Assembly (NCBI GenBank): GCA_948146395.1
Contig: OX411556.1
Span: 5,245,083 to 5,309,082 of the forward strand
Direction: 5' to 3'
Source: Fragum whitleyi
Taxonomy: Eukaryota > Mollusca > Bivalvia > Cardiida > Cardiidae
DNA length: 64,000 nt
The number at the start of each line of letters is the position of its first letter. Within the stretch, counting starts at the first letter, position 1. Made by a program: the position numbers and the translations under genes. Shown one piece after another: positions 28,201 through 31,200 of this stretch. Below the pieces are notes generated by a model. It was given only the letters and a program-made list of their open reading frames with translations. It was not told the origin of the DNA and did no database searches.

Positions 28201-31200
28201 AGCTTTTTGTTACATTACTTTCAACTCTTACTATATTGTTCTAGAGATGCTGTTATATTGTGTTCCAATAAATTCAAATTTTGCAACAAATTTTCATCAA
28301 AAAATCTGTTTTCAAGAACTGTTTGCACAAGCAGTGTTTCAGCATTTAAACCACTAGCTGCAAACTGCTTGCTAAGTAAACTCCTGCAAACTTTTCCGAT
28401 CAGTAACTTAACAAGTTTGTAAGAATATGTTTTTAGCTCACCTGAGCACATCGTGCTCAAGGTGGGCTTTTGTGATCATTGAATGTCTGTCGTGCGTCGT
28501 CTGTCGTCATGCGTCAACAATTTAAGTGTTTACACTCTAGAGGCCACAAATATGATCCAATCTTCATGACACTTGGTCAGAATGTTGGTCAGGTCACAAG
28601 GATGAACCCTATTGAAAATGGGAAGGATCCATGCCATATCACGGGAAAAGGGGCCTTAATGACAATTTTCTTGTTTACACTCTAGAGGCCACAAATATGG
28701 CCCAATCTTCATGAAACTTGGTCAGAATGTTGGTCAGGTCACAAGGATGAACCCTACTGAAAATGGGAAGGATCCATGCCATATCACGGGAAAAGGGACT
28801 TAATGACAATTTTCTTGTTTACACTCTAGAGGCCACAAATATGGCCCAATCTTCATGAAACTTGGTCAGAATGTTGGTCAGGTCACAAGGATGAACCCTA
28901 CTGAAAATGGGAAGAATCCATGCCATATCACGGGAAAAGGGGCCTTAATGACAATTTTCTTGTTTACACTCTAGAGGCCACAAATATGGCCCGTTCTTCA
29001 TGAAACTTGGTCAGAATGTTTGTCAGGTCACAAGGATGAACCATATTGAAAATGGGAAGGATCCATGCCATATGGAGGGAAAAGGGGCCTTAACGATTTT
29101 TTTTTTTTTTTTGTTTACACTATAGAAGCCACAAATATGGTCCAATCATCATGAAACTTGGTCAGAATGATTGTTAGGTAATGAGGATGAACTCTTTTGA
29201 AAATGGGAATGATCCGTGCCATATCACAGGAAAAGGGGCCTTAATGACAATTTTCTTCTTAGAGCTCCAGACGCCAGAAATATGGTCCAATCTTCATGAA
29301 ACTTGGTCAGAATGATTGTTAGGTAATGAGGATGAACTCTTTTGAAAATGGGAATGATCCGTGCCATATCACAGGAAAAGGGGCCTTAATGACAATTTTC
29401 TTCTTAGAGCTCCAGACGCCAGAAATATGGTCCAATCTTCATGAAACTTGGTCAAAATGTTTGCCAGCTCACAAGAATGAACTCTGTTCAACTGTTGAAA
29501 ATGGGAAGGATTCATGCCATATGACGGGAAAAGGAGTCTTAATCATAATTTACTTGAAATAACTCTAATGGCCTCAAATATGGCCAAAATTTAGTGAAAA
29601 TTGGTTTTATGTAGAAATTATCTTCTTTATGACATCTGCCTTTTTACTTGATGTGATGTCCAAGAGATCAAAGAGAGTCAGGTGAGCGATCTAGGACCAT
29701 CATGGTCCTCTTGTTAAGTAATTGTTTCCTGTTGTGTGTTTACAGCGAGTGAGAAGGGTTTACTTACTACCAAATGGATGATGATTATTCTAGCCTCTGT
29801 TATTGGTGGACTGGCCTTACTGTTTCTCTTCTCTTTTGTGTGTTACAGGTAAGTAAATTCATATAGAAAATTATTTGAGTCTTTGTAGTACTTAATATAT
29901 CTTCCAATAATTTATTTTTGTAAAATTAAGAGATGTTGAGATGCCTAGACATCAATAAAATGCAAAAAAAGGTTTATTTGACTGCCTTTAGACACTCTTA
30001 GACCTTATCTATGTACCAATTGCAAAGACTGTAGTCTGACTACAGATGCCTTTGCTTTGTAAATATGCCTCTTTTCCAATTTACATAATTTGAGTGTTCA
30101 GCTCAAGAGTGTACTTAGTGTATATACATTGTATATACACTTAGTACAGTCTCGCACTGAACCCTGGATATTCCATTCACCATTTAGCACCCAACAACAA
30201 AGCATCATAGTCACATATAGGAAGTGCTCATGTCTGCATAATTTATTTAGTCAGCTAAAAATAATAAGTTTTGTAGGATCCAGAAAAAATCATGTAGCAA
30301 ATTAATGGCGCATACAAAATATGATGTGCATAGCCTTAAAAATGTCACTGATTCAGACTGCAAACTGTCAGCCCGATTAGCCATTCAAAACCATTGAAGT
30401 TCGACAGTGTAGGTTTGATTCCCAGGCCGGCATACTAACATACTAATTGTGTTTTGGATGAGACATTAAACTGAGGCCCAGTGAGAAGGTGCTTTACACC
30501 GAGCACTTTAAAGAGCCATGGCAGATCTCAGCAGTAGTTTTGTCATGTATCCTTGCACTATGCCCCGTAATAACTAACAGTCTTCTGGGGGCATCGTTTT
30601 TACGGGCATATGCTACGGTAGCAACGATAAATAAACGGAAATACACACAATGCAAAGATTTACCACAGTTAATGCTTTCTACATTCCTTAGATGGCCCCC
30701 TTAGAGCAGGACAATTACCCTTTTGTCTTTTATTTACAGAAGAAGAAGTCCCAACAAGTATGGTAAAGAGAAGAAAAAGAAGAAGTATGTACATCACAGT
30801 GAGGAGGGTGAGGTTGAGAATGGCAGTAAACTGATAAAATTTGGGAACCTTCCTACTTATAAGTAAGTTTGACAGTCAGAATTCGTTCCTGTGTTGAAGA
30901 TGAAATCCTTAATAAAACATTTTAGAAACCCTTCATAGGTAGGAGGGAGAGGTGGAAAATGGCAGTAAACTGATTAAATTTGGGAACCTTCCTACTTATA
31001 AGTAAGTTTGAAAGTCAAATCATCCCTTTGTACAAGATGAAATCCTTTATAAAACATTTAAGAAACCCTTCATAGAGAGGAGGGAGAGGTTCAGAACGGC
31101 AGTAAACTGATTAAATTTGGAAACCTTCCTTCTAACAAGTAAGTTTGACATGTCAAACCAGCTCTACTGTAAGCTCAAGATGAGAAATTTCACCCTGCTT

